A stretch of 64,000 bases of DNA from the NCBI GenBank assembly GCA_022497155.1, contig MU385754.1, forward strand, positions 248,001 to 312,000, read 5' to 3'. The notes below the pieces were generated by a model, which was given only the letters and a program-made list of their open reading frames with translations, had not been told where the DNA came from and searched no databases. The stretch comes from Whalleya microplaca. Its lineage: Eukaryota; Ascomycota; Sordariomycetes; Xylariales; Xylariaceae. Both the position numbers and the translations under genes were made by a program. This document shows positions 1 through 12,300 of this stretch, piece after piece; within the stretch, counting starts at the first letter, position 1; the number at the start of each line of letters is the position of its first letter.

Positions 1-1133
1 CGATTCAGGGCTCATGCCTCCTGGGTATTGCTCCCATAGCTTTCCAGCTAAAGGACCCGCAAGGATACTGGAATTGAGTTTTTGTGTCGAAGAGAGGTAT
101 AGCTGGAGTTGCGCCATACTCAGGATGTGAAGGGTTTGTTGTTATCTCATCAACTGCGGCAATGGTATGGGAAGTGGACACCACGGATCAACAGGTTTGG
201 TTGGCCATCATACCTAGCGACGTACACACACAGTTGAACATTCATGGATTAACCCTAGGCTCACCAGATGGATGGAAGTACGCAAAGGGATATTGGGGAT
301 AGTGCCGAGGGCGGTTTCAAGGGGATGATGGATGGTGTAACGAATGCATGCCGTGGTTCTCGCATACAATGGCCATTTGAATATTGGAAACACTGGCTTG
401 ATCAATCGACAGGCGATTGCTGCTAGCTGAATTCGACAAGAAGAAAAAGGCTGTTGACAAGGTACTGGAACAGGGTTATACAGTAAGGGCACCAGTAATC
501 GTCACTCTGTAAAGGGAACTGTACAATTCAAGGTGGTGATGATAGTCGTCCATGCACATTGTGAATCATGTCGGTCGTGAGGTTCAATGTACCTTGGTAT
601 AGTTGAATTGGCATGGATGAATGTAGATGCGGACCAGTGTCTTCTGATGAATGGTGCTTGGGAGGCCGGAAACATAATCGGCGGTTGGCAATCCCGGGCA
701 CTATAGACTTCTCTCAAGTTTGGCTTGGACTTGAGACGTCTGAGATGATCATCTTAGCTGAAGCCTCGTGGGTCATGATGAGACTGGGATATGTTGAGGA
801 AAAGTAGTTTAGGAACCGATGATGGAATTTTCTTTAACTGAGCACACACGCCGGCTAATCTGTTTCATAGGAATTCCAAGTCCCTTTGAACCTAGTGACA
901 TACTAGGGTTGATACACGATACCAGATACGTCTGGTTAATATTAACGACCCCTGTTTTCAAAGGTAGTTTAGACGTCTCACGCGTCCAGTGTCTGTTGGT
1001 GGTTATGTTGTATAGGCTGGCTGAGCTGGTAGTCTCTCATGGGTAGCTTAATCATTGCTAGGAACCAGCGGAGGGTGCCTGAATGCTTGAAGGCCGTCAC
1101 GCTGTTCTGAAGCTTCCTTTGATTACCCCGCTC
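1..1133. other. Downstream of the C2H2 gene; possible decayed regulatory-domain remnant
   Basis: No intact gene is visible. Reading the minus strand, short patches resemble the fungal-specific regulatory domain that usually follows a C2H2 pair in this kind of transcription factor. One is a PLFD...YPCG...WKA patch near position 30-90; another is a TFIHAN patch near 625-640. Stops and frame changes lie between them. The similarity is from memory and weak. The stretch may be the lost C-terminal part of the adjacent zinc-finger gene. Confidence 0.25.
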
Positions 1134-2013
1134 CTAGGACGACTGTGACGTCCAGGAGCTGTATGGGTGTCCCGGGAAATTTTCGTCATCATCGTTAATG
1201 GACGATGATTCTTCTACCACTGATAATCGCAAGGCAGGATCTACCAATTCCTGCTCGGCGTTGTGGCTGTGAAAATACGGCGTCCATTCCGATGGCAACA
1301 TTGTCCTGTCTGGTACACTAGGATATTCTTGAAATTGGTCAAAGCCGGGAGAGTACGCTTGGCCTGAGTCAATATCAGTAACCCATCAAGAAGGTGAGAT
1401 ATGATAGAATATAGGATGAATGGCCTATCTTGCCCTCATTACAGGGAAGCACTCTTCAACTTACCATTGCCATAGAAATTAAGCGTCGTCGTCGTTACGA
1501 GGTGGTGGTATTGCTGATTGACGGCATGGTTGGGGATGCCAAAGATATTGTTTTGATCTGCATAATGAGGCTGCTGGATGTTGTGATCTAATCCCATATC
1601 TGGGATAGAAACTGCAGTATTAGAATCCACGGGTGGTGGATCTGACTCCGTGAGCACCTGCTGGGTCTCCTCTGGAGACCTCGGTGATAAGGTTTCATGA
1701 GAGATTCGTTCATGGCGGGTCAACAAGTCCCGCCGTGCATAGGCCGTCCCGCAATGGCACACATATGGCTTTTCTTTTGTATCTGGAGAGGGAATTAGCT
1801 TTGATGGTGAAGGTGAAGGTGGTGGAGCAGGATTATAAAGATCATAAAGATTATAAAGAGTTGGGGTAACAAACGCGTTCGGACATGGCGCTCTAAGTGC
1901 TCAGAGCGTTTGAAGTCCCTGCTACAGTGAGGGCAGGACCGTCTCTGTGTGGTAGACACTCCATTGCGTCTCTGTCGGCGAGGCTGGGCTGGAGTTAGCT
2001 GGGTTTGAGCCAT
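1134..2013 (-). CDS. Short C2H2 zinc-finger transcription-factor-like protein (3 exons)
   Basis: Exons by my reading are 2013-1875, 1782-1465 and 1363-1134, giving 228 residues. The first join restores the linker between two C2H2 fingers (RTH|TKEKPYVCHC). Finger 1 is CPHC...HLERHVRTH at about residues 27-48, and finger 2 is CHC...LLTRHERISH directly after it. The second intron has a GTAAGT donor and a TGACTCAG acceptor and leads to a segment with the SEWTPYF-type motif common after the fingers in such fungal regulators. Family members normally carry a further large fungal-specific regulatory domain of several hundred residues, but here the frame stops at a TAG soon after. It may therefore be a truncated or decaying gene. 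DNA binding is inferred from the fingers; targets are unknown. Confidence 0.6.
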
Positions 2014-2108
2014 TGCAAATACTAATACTACGAGAGGTGAGTGGTAAAAATAATGGCAAGAGTGGACTTCAATGTTGTAGATGGATGGGTTGTGCCGGTG
2101 TGGATTTG

Positions 2109-2192
2109 TGTGGACTGTGGATTGTAGATTGTGGACTGTGGATTGTAGATTGTGGATTGTAGATTGTGGATTGTAGATTGTGGATTGTGGGA
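2109..2192. repeat. GATTGTG/GATTGTA minisatellite
   Basis: About ten imperfect copies of a 7-10 bp unit (GATTGTGGATTGTA) lie just upstream of the zinc-finger gene. They create artificial open frames on both strands. Confidence 0.85.
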
Positions 2193-4744
2193 TGAGAGTT
2201 GGAGAAGGCCTGGAAGGACAGGACTTTCATGGGGATTGTGGGCAATTGTGGGCAATTGTGGGGGCAGAGATCCCAAGCCCCCAGAGGGCGCCAGAGGGTC
2301 CCAAGGGCGGCTAAGGGAGGGCCAGGTGATTTTGTAGTTGGCACTTCTCCACCACTGCAACTGCATCTCGCTGCATCGCTTGTCAAGGATGCCGCAGGAC
2401 ATAGGCACTGACAGGGGGTTTAGGAGGGGGGTTGTTTGTGGGGTAGGCCACCCCATCCACCACCCCATCTGCCCATCCACCATCTTACCGGCAATACCGT
2501 GTGCTGCGCCCGCCCCCAAAACACCAATAGGAGCCGCCTCATCTTAATCACGCCCGTTGCCTCTGGCTGTCGTGAAGATCCGGGACTAGTGAGCCTGTCT
2601 AGACCATTGCGTGTTAGTGACCGAGTCTACTAACCTACCTATGTACATACCCTCCTGCCCTCCTGCCCTCCTGCCCTCCTCGCCTCTGCAATTCGAACAC
2701 ACCCCGGCCCTTTGTCATTGGCTCGCCTACCTCTGTGGCTTTCGCTTCGTTATCCTAAACTTGCTATCATGAACACTCACATGAGACCAGCGGGCTTGAT
2801 ACTATGTCGTATAGATCAACTGAAAGAGGAAGCTCCGAGATTAAACGAAACGTGACGAATTACATAAGTCCCAGTTATTAGATACTACCTGCTTAGAAGT
2901 AGCTTGCATATGTGTTCTGCTGCCTACGTATGTGCTTTATTCCTGCTACCAAAGCTGCTTCTGCAGGAGTGTGTAGTGAAGCAGATGCCTGCTGAGGCTG
3001 TAAACACCCCTAACAAAAATGATCTTTAAGCTTGCGCTCTATGGATACCTATGTACGCTGCGTTCATGTAAATATATTTCATTGATTGTGCATTTCTAGG
3101 CGTTGTCAAAATGTTCAGGGGATATAATTGATGTAGCTCGCTGTCTAGAGATGCTCAAAATGGCTACTTGGAAAATGGGTTACGCAGCATCATAGGCTTT
3201 TGACTTGTCGGTACACTTTAGTTACACCATTGCGGCTCATCGACACATCATTGAAGAAGGCAAGAAATTTTATTGGCGAAGCTTCAATCGTACTACGTTT
3301 GTATCTAAACCACACTGCATGTGAAATTCACACTCAATGCCTATTGCTTCGAGATATTTGTTTTCAATATGAAACTATTATGCGTCGTAAGGGGGGAGGC
3401 GGGACGTTTTGGAATATACGTAGTTATCAAAACGAAGAGACCAGAAACCCTCATTCATTTATGGTGATACAAGAGTATATATTTGACAAAGACCGACACG
3501 AAACAATTTAATGAAATGTGCTGCGTCTTCCACGATCAAATGTATAATCTCATTCGGAGCATACCTATGACTTATATGATTTCGCATAAGAGATGCACCT
3601 AAAGTAATATTAATAGCAACAGTAGACGTTCCAATGTAATGCTAATACTCTATATTATATATGAGCTCTACTGCGTCTAGTCTCCGAGTAACCAGCTGGT
3701 AATATAAATCATTTAACTCGTAAACTTGGCTCTCAGGCTCATTGGCGTGTACTGACTAACAACAGGTTCAAGATTAGAATGTCTTCATTAGGTTGCTTAG
3801 AGGTATCCTGTTAGAGTATTGGACATTACTGTATGACGATCTAACACCAAGCTTGGAATTTATACATACAATCGTCTGAGTAGCAAGATTATTCCGATGA
3901 TATCTAGTTCTTAGCGAGGAAACCCTATACGGGCTTAGTAGTTTCGAACCAAAGACAGAGTAGGAGAGGATGCTCCAAGTACATATATTTAAGCCGAGAG
4001 GACTTCATTTTCTCATTAGAAGGTAGATTGCATATATAATAAAACAAACCGTTTCAAGCCTATGAATTATATTTGAGATTGTCTTTGACGTATTTACCCC
4101 AACAACGCTGCACAAAAGCAAAACAAGCGGAAAATTAAATATGGTCTTCTATATAAGCCCCCGTAATTGATTCCAAAAGGCAACTGATTTATTTAGAATT
4201 ATGTTGAAGCCCCGGCTTTCCTGGTTCATTCACTCTATATATCTTATGCGTTGAAAGAAGAATGCTAATGCTAGCCCCACGAATGGCCACTAGATATATA
4301 TACCCGCAAAATTGGTTTAAATCGAGTTCATATTGAATCATGTGAGATTTCGACTGTTATAATATTTATGACACCAAGGGCCTTCTCTTTCTAGATAGGA
4401 TTTAGTCCGTCATGCCAAAATGAATTTATGGGCCATCCACCCTAAGTAAGATGGCAGAACTTCCGTCAAACCTTTGAGACTGTACCTTTATACTACCTGC
4501 ACTGTCTTTTCTATTAGTCACACCCTTATGTCTAACTATACCACGAGAGAATGAGCGTATGATTCTGAGGTCTTAGCTAAATAGGTAGTACTGTGAAGTA
4601 AAATGCTGTATCGCCATCATCACGGGTATCAAACGAGAAATTGCCGTAAGTGAGCCGATCCACTGTCGCCGGCGGATCATGAGTTTATGCTGGTATCATA
4701 ACACCCGCAACAAAATCAAATGCAACCCTCTAACTTAATTTTCT
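2193..4744. other. Gene-free, increasingly AT-rich stretch
   Basis: Contains a CCTGCCCTC repeat of about four units at 2651-2680, then from about 2760 AT-rich sequence with many stops in all frames. The longest frame (3200-3511) has no recognisable domain, no good start context and no splice signals. I see no gene here. Confidence 0.5.
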
Positions 4745-6163
4745 TTATCTCGCAAAATCCGGGTTTAAGGGCTTTTGCCCGTAGACCACCAGAAAAGGGA
4801 GCCATATATGCGCTGTCGAGTTCAGCAAGGCCTTCCGAACATCGACCAGAAACACCTCGACCTCCTCCACAGTCCAGCCTAATCCACGCGTGAATGGTTT
4901 GATGCTAAAGCCGTGTAAGCCGTCGTATATCATGTTCCGATTGAAAAGGCCGATTTTTGACTGATGTGGATCTTCCGGCCAGGTCCCGACCGGGGTCTTC
5001 AACATCTTGACTTCGATATTCACGAAGCCCGCCTCTCTTAGCCACTCCGCATATTTATATACGGAGCCAGGGTCTACCCCGAGGCTGTTCATCGCTCGTG
5101 TAAATGTCTCGGTGTATAATGCGTACATATCGCCCTCGAGCATTGTTCCGTCGTCGCAATTGCAGGCGGCCTTTAAGTCTTGCAGCTCGATCCAACCGCC
5201 CGGTCTTAATGTCCTACTCTACAGGTTAATCCTCTCGAAACGAGATAATACTCAAATACTTACTTATATGCTTCTGCGAAAAGTTTAGGCCAGTCCCGTA
5301 TTGTCGTTGACATTTGTCGTGCATGTATGTAGTCTAATGAATCTGCTGGCTGAAGCCAATCTTCCTCTATATTATCTATAAGAAACTGCACATTCCGAGG
5401 AACTATAGCACTAGGAGTCAGTATTTTCTCTTTCTAGCTAGTTTGTCATATTTTTGGGGAGAAAGCGACCCCCGAATATATATACTCCAATAGGGACTTC
5501 TCGCTCTTGCAACAGGACAGAAAGGGCAATGAATGAATAACTCTGGATGCTACTCACCCCATATTGGCTGAATGGGGCTTAGGTCTATGCCCAGAACCTC
5601 TGCACCAGGATATTCGTCGCCCACTGTGGCCTGATTGTCAGTGCTGGAACACCCCCAAGTTGCGGGATCCGATTCGAAAAGTTGGAAAGCGTACTTTCTA
5701 TGGCCCAGATGCCAGTGCCTGTTCCGATGTCCAGTATGGACTGTGGGTTCCGGATAGGCGCGAAATGCAGCTTCCCGTCGCACAGGTGCAAGAACATGGC
5801 ATGCTGCAGGTCTTCGCGCTCTTGCTCTGCGTCGTCATTGGGGAAGTGGTAGAGCCCCTCGTCATACTTGTGGTAGCGGCGCTGGTTCTCGTAGACGTAG
5901 TCGCGCGCGCTCGCGCACACCGACGTCGAGTCGGCGGAGAACCTGCCTGAGAACGAGTCGTAGGTGTCTCCCTCGTCATCAGCGCATGCGGATGCGGACA
6001 GCGCCGAGTCGCAGTCGGCTGATAATGACGATGATGGGGCACCACCCTCGACCACCACCGAGCGCCGCGCAGCACCGACATCAGCACCAGCGCCAGCACC
6101 ACCAGCAGGCGGTGGCTTACCCGGGGCACCACTCGTCGAGCTTGATCCCGATGGCGCCGTCAT
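4745..6163 (-). CDS. LaeA-like SAM-dependent methyltransferase (4 exons)
   Basis: Exons 6163-5695, 5623-5558, 5402-5264 and 5213-4745 give 380 residues, close to the usual length of LaeA-type proteins. The order is a low-complexity Ser/Ala/Gly-rich N-terminus (1-75), the RRYHKY...YHFPNDDAEQ lead-in, SAM motif I ILDIGTGTGIWAIE at about 145-160, then an acidic motif GIDLSPIQPIWVP formed across two introns, KTLRPGGWIEL formed across the third, and a C-terminal FLVVYGQKP strand. All three joins restore family sequence, which supports them. The family includes the secondary-metabolism regulator LaeA but also many methyltransferases of unknown substrate. No polyketide or peptide synthase lies in the window, so a cluster role is not shown. 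The start at 6163 is the first in-frame ATG; translation could begin further in. Confidence 0.85.
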
Positions 6164-7631
6164 TGAGCCAGCTTCTTGCGACGAGAGACGGCGACCTTGC
6201 AGTTGATACGACGAGGGGGAAACATCGACGGTGGGAATAGGGTATCGAACTAAACCGAACTGTCAAACTTTGCGGCCGCCACGAGATGGTGGCACGAGTT
6301 CCCAATGATGGGGGTGGTGATCACGATGGGTACCAGCACAACGGTCATAAGCCCCGCCTGGGTAGGCCACCAATATAGGACTCGGACGGTCTATTGGCTA
6401 TGAGGTGTCAATATCCCCGCCAGCCTGCAGATTGAGGCGTCGAGGCCTTCAAATGAGAACCGAGGCGACTTTACCGGAAGTGAGAATGATATTACTCGGG
6501 TCCCCAAGAATAGCAACGCGCCGACCCAGCAATTCGGGTCGTATCCACGATCCCCTAGTACGAGACCCCCTTTAATATTTCAAGGTTGCGCGATTAATGC
6601 CAGTCACACCCCGACGTCGGATCCTTCTTCAGAACATCTATACTCTATACGTATGCAGACGAGTTAAACGCGCCAATAGAAAGTAGAGTATGTTAGATAA
6701 CGCAACTTGGATGTTAGGTTATTTGTCTGGTCGGGACCAAAATAAATTGAGAATTACGAAGTTTCCCCGACAAGGATCAGCTCATTGTGTCCATCTTACT
6801 GCCACAAAACTCCGTTATCAGATGGCTTGAATGGAATAAGCCAAGGCTGCCGAATTATGTAATTTCGACAATTAAACAAAATGATCAATCACATCCTGGA
6901 TGACGATCTCGATCAAGCCTCATGCATCTGATCTAGTACTGTAGTGTTCTATGTTGATTATCGTTGACTTGGGGTAACTTTGTTGCTTTGACCGAAAGAT
7001 TCCCCATTGGTTGACCTTAATGACTATGGTATAGCTACGATAACTTGCTTACCACCTCTTCGGAAGCAGACTCGAAGGCATGTATATTATCATGTGTCAT
7101 GCCCTGTTTTTTGCACACTCTTATTAAGTAAACGCCTTCTCATTTTCTATTAACACCACCAACAGTCCCACAACAGGTTTTAGGTAGAAGACAAGGTGAC
7201 AAGAGAAGGATGGTTGTTGATTTGAGTTTAATGACCTCCGTTAAACTCCAATTCTTGTTCAAAAGTGGTACAGAAAAGACTAACTTATAGGTAGCATATG
7301 AACTGACCACACTTATTGAAAACTGCAAACACAACTAATTTATATAGCTAAGCACTTCGAAAAAGGTTTAGTACCAACAACTACCCAAGAAACGGTGCTG
7401 GCCGCATCTCTCAAATAATTCTCAGGGAGTCTAATAGTAGAAAGAGGGAAAGCGCACTAATATAGACTAAAGTAGATGACACAACTAAATGTTTGGGCAG
7501 CCCACCTTGAACGCTATCTATGTGAGAATGTTTATAAATACAAATGTCTGTCTAACAGGCCAGTATATCTGAGCAATATCAACCTCATTATATTCAGTAG
7601 ATCGTACTTCCCACCACGTCCCTATAGTGCT
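6164..7631. other. Intergenic, no gene seen
   Basis: Upstream region of the LaeA-like gene followed by AT-rich sequence. Only short chance frames; no domain, repeat or RNA gene that I can support. Confidence 0.5.
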
Positions 7632-8315
7632 ATCATGGCCGAGTTGCCGAAGCAAAGCATCCGCACTGGGAGTGTGGCCTAGAAATTCCTCAAGCATGTT
7701 CAACTCGTCTCGGATTCCTCCATACTCCAGAATGCCTTTGCGATATCGAGTCCATGCCTCTCGACTCCCGGGGTCTTCGGCAAATATCGCCTGAAACATT
7801 TCCGCTGCAAATACGTGCGCGCTGAACAAGTTGTCTGTTAGCGTCCCATGATTCCCATAACAGGGGAATTGAAGAGGTACCAGAGATAACCGTAGTAGCC
7901 AGCGTCATAGCCAGAAACCAGATGCCCAAAGTGAAGATGCGGATTGCCACGATCCTCTTCACTTTGGGGCGCATGTGTGGTCATTTTTGCCTCGTCAGCT
8001 AAGTCATTAAACAGCTTCGTCCTCTTCAAGCTGGAGAAGCTCCTCACGGCTTGTAGAGCTATGGACCGCTATGTCAAATTGAGCTACAGCACTGTGGCTG
8101 TTGGTGGGTTAGAACGTGAAAATTCCACCAGCAATGGAATCGTACATTTGGTACAGGAACCAAAGGCTCTTGTCGAGAGACCGGCTCTTGCGAATCTTTT
8201 CCAACATCTCGTCTGGAATCCTCTCGGTGGGGACCTGTCCAGGATTCGTAGCTTGCCACTTTTCCATATATGATGGGTTAAGCCCAGTGAAGTGAAGACT
8301 CATCCTCTTCGGGAT
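7632..8315 (-). pseudogene. Remnant of an M3-family metallopeptidase (thimet oligopeptidase/saccharolysin type)
   Basis: Minus-strand fragments match the C-terminal part of M3 zinc peptidases. In order they are a LHFTGLNPSYMEKWQ...IPDEMLEKIRKSR patch (about 8312-8200), FGHLVSGYDAGYYGYL (about 7950-7885), and FAAEMFQAIFAEDP...YRKGILEYGG...LEEFLGHTPSADALL (about 7810-7635). Between the last two is a still recognisable intron with a CTAAC branch site and a TTCAG acceptor. The first and second patches are in different frames with stops between. The N-terminal half and the zinc-binding HExxH region are absent upstream. I read this as a truncated, non-functional gene. The family degrades short peptides in the cytosol and mitochondria; this copy should not. 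Confidence 0.65.
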
Positions 8316-9377
8316 GATAGAATCCCGCCTAGCTACTGAACCTACCGATCGGAGTGCCCCGTCTGCAACCGAAGATTGATTTACCGGGCCGACTACCTTA
8401 TGGTGCACCAACATGCATGAAGATACTCTTCTGGTTTAGGTAGAGGTGTGGTGCCACCAGGGATGGCCTCCTGTTATCGTTAATGATTGAATCAGGTTCA
8501 ACAAACGATACAAAACGGGCAAAGGAGATGCTACAGGAGTAGACAACTATTCAGTAGAAAAGACAACGTGCGCCCTTATGATGCACTCTATATACCAGCA
8601 ATTAATACAACCAATGACTTCCTAGAACCATTCTGCCACCTTGAGGAGCTAATACTACCCATGCCGTTTCTAAGATTCTAAAAGCGCGAAGTTAGCCGTC
8701 GTAGCAACGGTAAGTTAGGACTGATACAACACAATGGATACCATACAATCAGGGAGTAAAATTTATAAGGCCTAATAAAACCCGTACCTGCAACAGAATT
8801 CACTCTCTTCTGGTGTAGCAGCGGGGCTTCCGGGTCGTGCTTTGACGTGCACCTTAAGGGTTTGGGTTCGATTCTCAATGGTGTAGCGACGATTGTCTTG
8901 ACATTGCACCTTGAGGGTCCTGGTTCGATTCTTTCTATGGGAACATGTTTCAGGAATTAGGTCGTTCCGAAAATAATTTTTTTTTTTCGTGATATTGTAG
9001 TTTTGGTTCTTTCCGGAGATTCTATTCATATTCAGAGTGAGCTATGTAAAGAGTGTACCGAGGGTGTGAAAGGCTGCTGGGAAGGTCTGGGAGCAGTAGT
9101 GTGTAAACATATTAATGAGGTCAAACTATGGCTATAACTAATATCAAGATTGATTACTACTAGAGCTTAGACTGAGGGTGTTCTTTCTCTATAATACAAT
9201 ACGCCCTTGTCCGCCCGGACGTACATGGAAATTAGGATTAACATAAAGCAATTCAGCTAAGATGCACGACGCTGACCGTGATCATCACTGGTCCACAGCA
9301 AACTCCTCAACGTATACCACTAAATGTCTCTTCATGTCGAATGGTATGCTGCAGTGAATGCTGCGACATACCGGGCA
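8316..9377. other. Intergenic with a short imperfect tandem repeat
   Basis: No gene seen. At 8811-8937 there are two imperfect units of about 60-68 bp, each beginning TGGTGTAGC and ending in TGGTTCGATTC or GGGTTCGATTC. These resemble a tRNA T-loop, but no complete tRNA fold surrounds them. Confidence 0.5.
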
Positions 9378-12300
9378 TCATATCGTGGATGTAGAGGGTG
9401 TTTTCGACAGTAAATCATACTGATTCTCCTTTGATATCCGCCTCGCTTCCGTACCAGTTAAGCCCGACTCTTCTTCTAGAGCCTTTCTCTCATGATTACC
9501 TACCCTAACTGAGTTGCTGGATTGGGGAAGAGGGAGTTGCCGATCATCTCCAGGCTTCCCATACCAACTATGTCCCTGATTTTCCCTTGTGAGGGCTTTA
9601 TTGCCAATATGGGGATGAGAATCTGTAGCAATGGCCTTGAAAGTGAGACTCCTAATAGTTCTAGCCCTCGGGCGCTCTCCGATTGCTGTCGACATTCTCC
9701 GAATTGACCCTTCCTCGTCCTCTAACATATGCTTTAGTACGCAATCATCATAGGAAACATGGGATTGAGGGGTTTCTGATTGCTCAGTTGTGCCTGAAAC
9801 TGCCCGAGGGACTGCGAGTGCTTGCGAGGGGGTTACTTTCAGGTCTTCCAACGGGCCAACAACAAATCCTCCGCCATTCTGAGACGATGCATCATCTCCG
9901 TGTCGAATCTTGTGAATTTCCTCTGCTAACCAGGTGGCTAAAGGCGGCTTAGTGCTATCCGCACTTGCACGAGGATTGTGGAACTTTGACGAGACAGATC
10001 TATGCTTCATGCTGTCGATCTGCTGCTCTAACGCTTGTAATTCCTTGTAGCCTCCACGCATTGGAAGAATTTCGAGCTCTGGGTATTCTAGATTTCCATC
10101 GGGCTTCCCACGGTATACCTCAGGTGAATCTCTCGAATTGCTTTCCAACGTGTCCTTGCCTCGGAGCATTCTGCTCAGGCCGTCTTTCACCACTTGTCCG
10201 AATCGACTTGACAGTGTCCGTGGGCTAGGGGTAGCGTCTCTCTGGGATGGCTCGCCAGGATTATCCGTGGTCCACGTCATGCGACTACCACCAGATCCTA
10301 CTCGAAGTGCAAAATCCTGAGGTATCACGCTATCTCCTTCTCCAGCTGGTCCTGCCCTTTCATGACGAGTGTGTGACGGCCATTTCGCCCAGGACGCTGG
10401 AGGTGTCCGATACCTCCGAGCAGCCTGTGGTTGAGGTTCTAGTCTGGGTTCTTGGGGCATCGAGTCTTCGCTATCCAGCTGGTCAACCCATTTCTTGAGA
10501 ACGAAGTTAGAAATATCGGATCGTGGAGTGCTGCAAGGCTCAGGTCGGGGTGGAGGCTTGAGTGTTGACCCTGGTTCCACCTTGGGTGACTTTACGGTAG
10601 GGCTTATGTGATCTGGATCACTTTCTCCAGTACCATTGTTGCCCTGTTTCGATATAGGTAGAGACGTCCCTCTCGCACCATCTGCATGCTGTAAGAACGT
10701 ATTCGATAAAACTGCATGACATTTCGGAGCTTCATGACAATCCGTTTCAGGGCTTACGACTTGTTGCCTCTGGCTTATTGTACCTTCCGTGTCCCGAGGT
10801 TTTAAGCCCTTGCTGGAGGTTACTACTAGTTTTCCATCTGCCTCATCTTTCATTGAATGCTTCGCCTTTCTTGTTAGTGGCAGGTGTAACTTAGCAAACA
10901 GAGATTGTCTACCACTTCTCGAGGCTCGAGCCTCGTCAAATTCCTCATGAAATCTACTAGCGATCGGAATACTGGGCTCTCGGCGAGCATGAACTTGACC
11001 GAAGCGCTTCTCTATTGACCTCAATTCTTCTTCGCGTTGTTTGAAACTTGCCGTTTCAGAGATGCCCATTGCGGTTGTTTCTACCATAGGTCGCCGTAGC
11101 TGTTGGGCATCGGACACAACCAAGTCTGGCGTGGATATATCATTGGGGGCGGTCTTGTATGAGCTAACATCAGACTTTTCAGCCTCGGCGCTCCAATTCG
11201 GGGCTGTGATACCTACATGTTATGATCAGATTATAAGGTGTCTCAATAGGTGACAGAACTTACGATGGAAAGGTGGCAATGGCGACGTAACCTTACGAGC
11301 TCCAAAGACCCCCATTATACTTAGTCGTGATTCTTTTGGTGTGGGCTGGCGACTGTTCGTTCTAGTAGTATATCTTGAAGATGTGTAATGGGAGGACGAC
11401 TCTGCCGGAGTTCTGCCTGCCATGCCTAAATTTGCATCGCTAGGATCATTTGTACGCTGTGTGACAGCATGCGGTATCTCGTTGTATTGGTAGATAGAGA
11501 TCGACTCAGTATCCGAATGTGAACTGTGGGTTTGAGGCCAGGCCCCTGGCGGGCCATGCTGAGAAAGAGAGGTAGGATCTGGAGGCTCATGCGAGCTCCT
11601 GACCTGCGATTTAGGCCCGTCAATGTCTTGACTAGTATGTGATTGGACTTCTTGGCTGGGACTCTCTGGTATTAACTGAAGGATCATATCGCTGTTTCGC
11701 CTGCTTGATACGACTGAATTCGCCTGCAACTCCTGGCTTCGTAACCATATATCCAAGGGGGAGTCCATATCAATAGTGATATCGTGAAAGTTATCCATCG
11801 ATATGCCTTCAGTAGACATGCCTTCGGAAGCGTTCGCATTGCTGATAGTCTCTTGTTTATCATGGCTCAAAGCTTGTTGAGGAGGCTGTGTGGTTTCCGA
11901 AAGCTGCTCATCAATCTCCGACCCTTGACTACCTAGGGAGAGGCTTTTGATATCGCTGTTAGGCTCTTTATCACCTTGGTCAGGGTCCTGTTGAGTGCCA
12001 GGTTCGGCAAATTCAGAACCCTCGCCAGATTCTAAGTCATCATGGACTCCGAGATAACTTTCAAGCTGTCCAGCGCTGTAGGAGAGTCGCCACGATGAGC
12101 AAACTGATTCCGACCCTTGGACGCTAGGAGAACGGACAGGGGAGAGCTTAGGGGAATAAGGTAGCGGAGGACAAGAAGGCAGTTGAGGCAGCGATCCTCG
12201 TTCTTTGAGAGCTCCAGAGCAGTCAAGGTCTGAAGTCTCGCGTGATTGTGAAGTCGATCCAGGGCAACTGCTCCGGCGGCGGAGAGCATTCGACTGAACT

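Noticed and set aside
3200..3511. 103-residue frame in AT-rich DNA
   Set aside because: No ATG in good context, no domain, no splice signals.
5564..5950. 128-residue plus-strand frame over the LaeA-like gene
   Set aside because: Antisense to exons 1 and 2, whose joins restore methyltransferase motifs.
8811..8937. tRNA-like GGTTCGATTC motifs
   Set aside because: They occur in a tandem repeat; no acceptor, D or anticodon arms pair around them.
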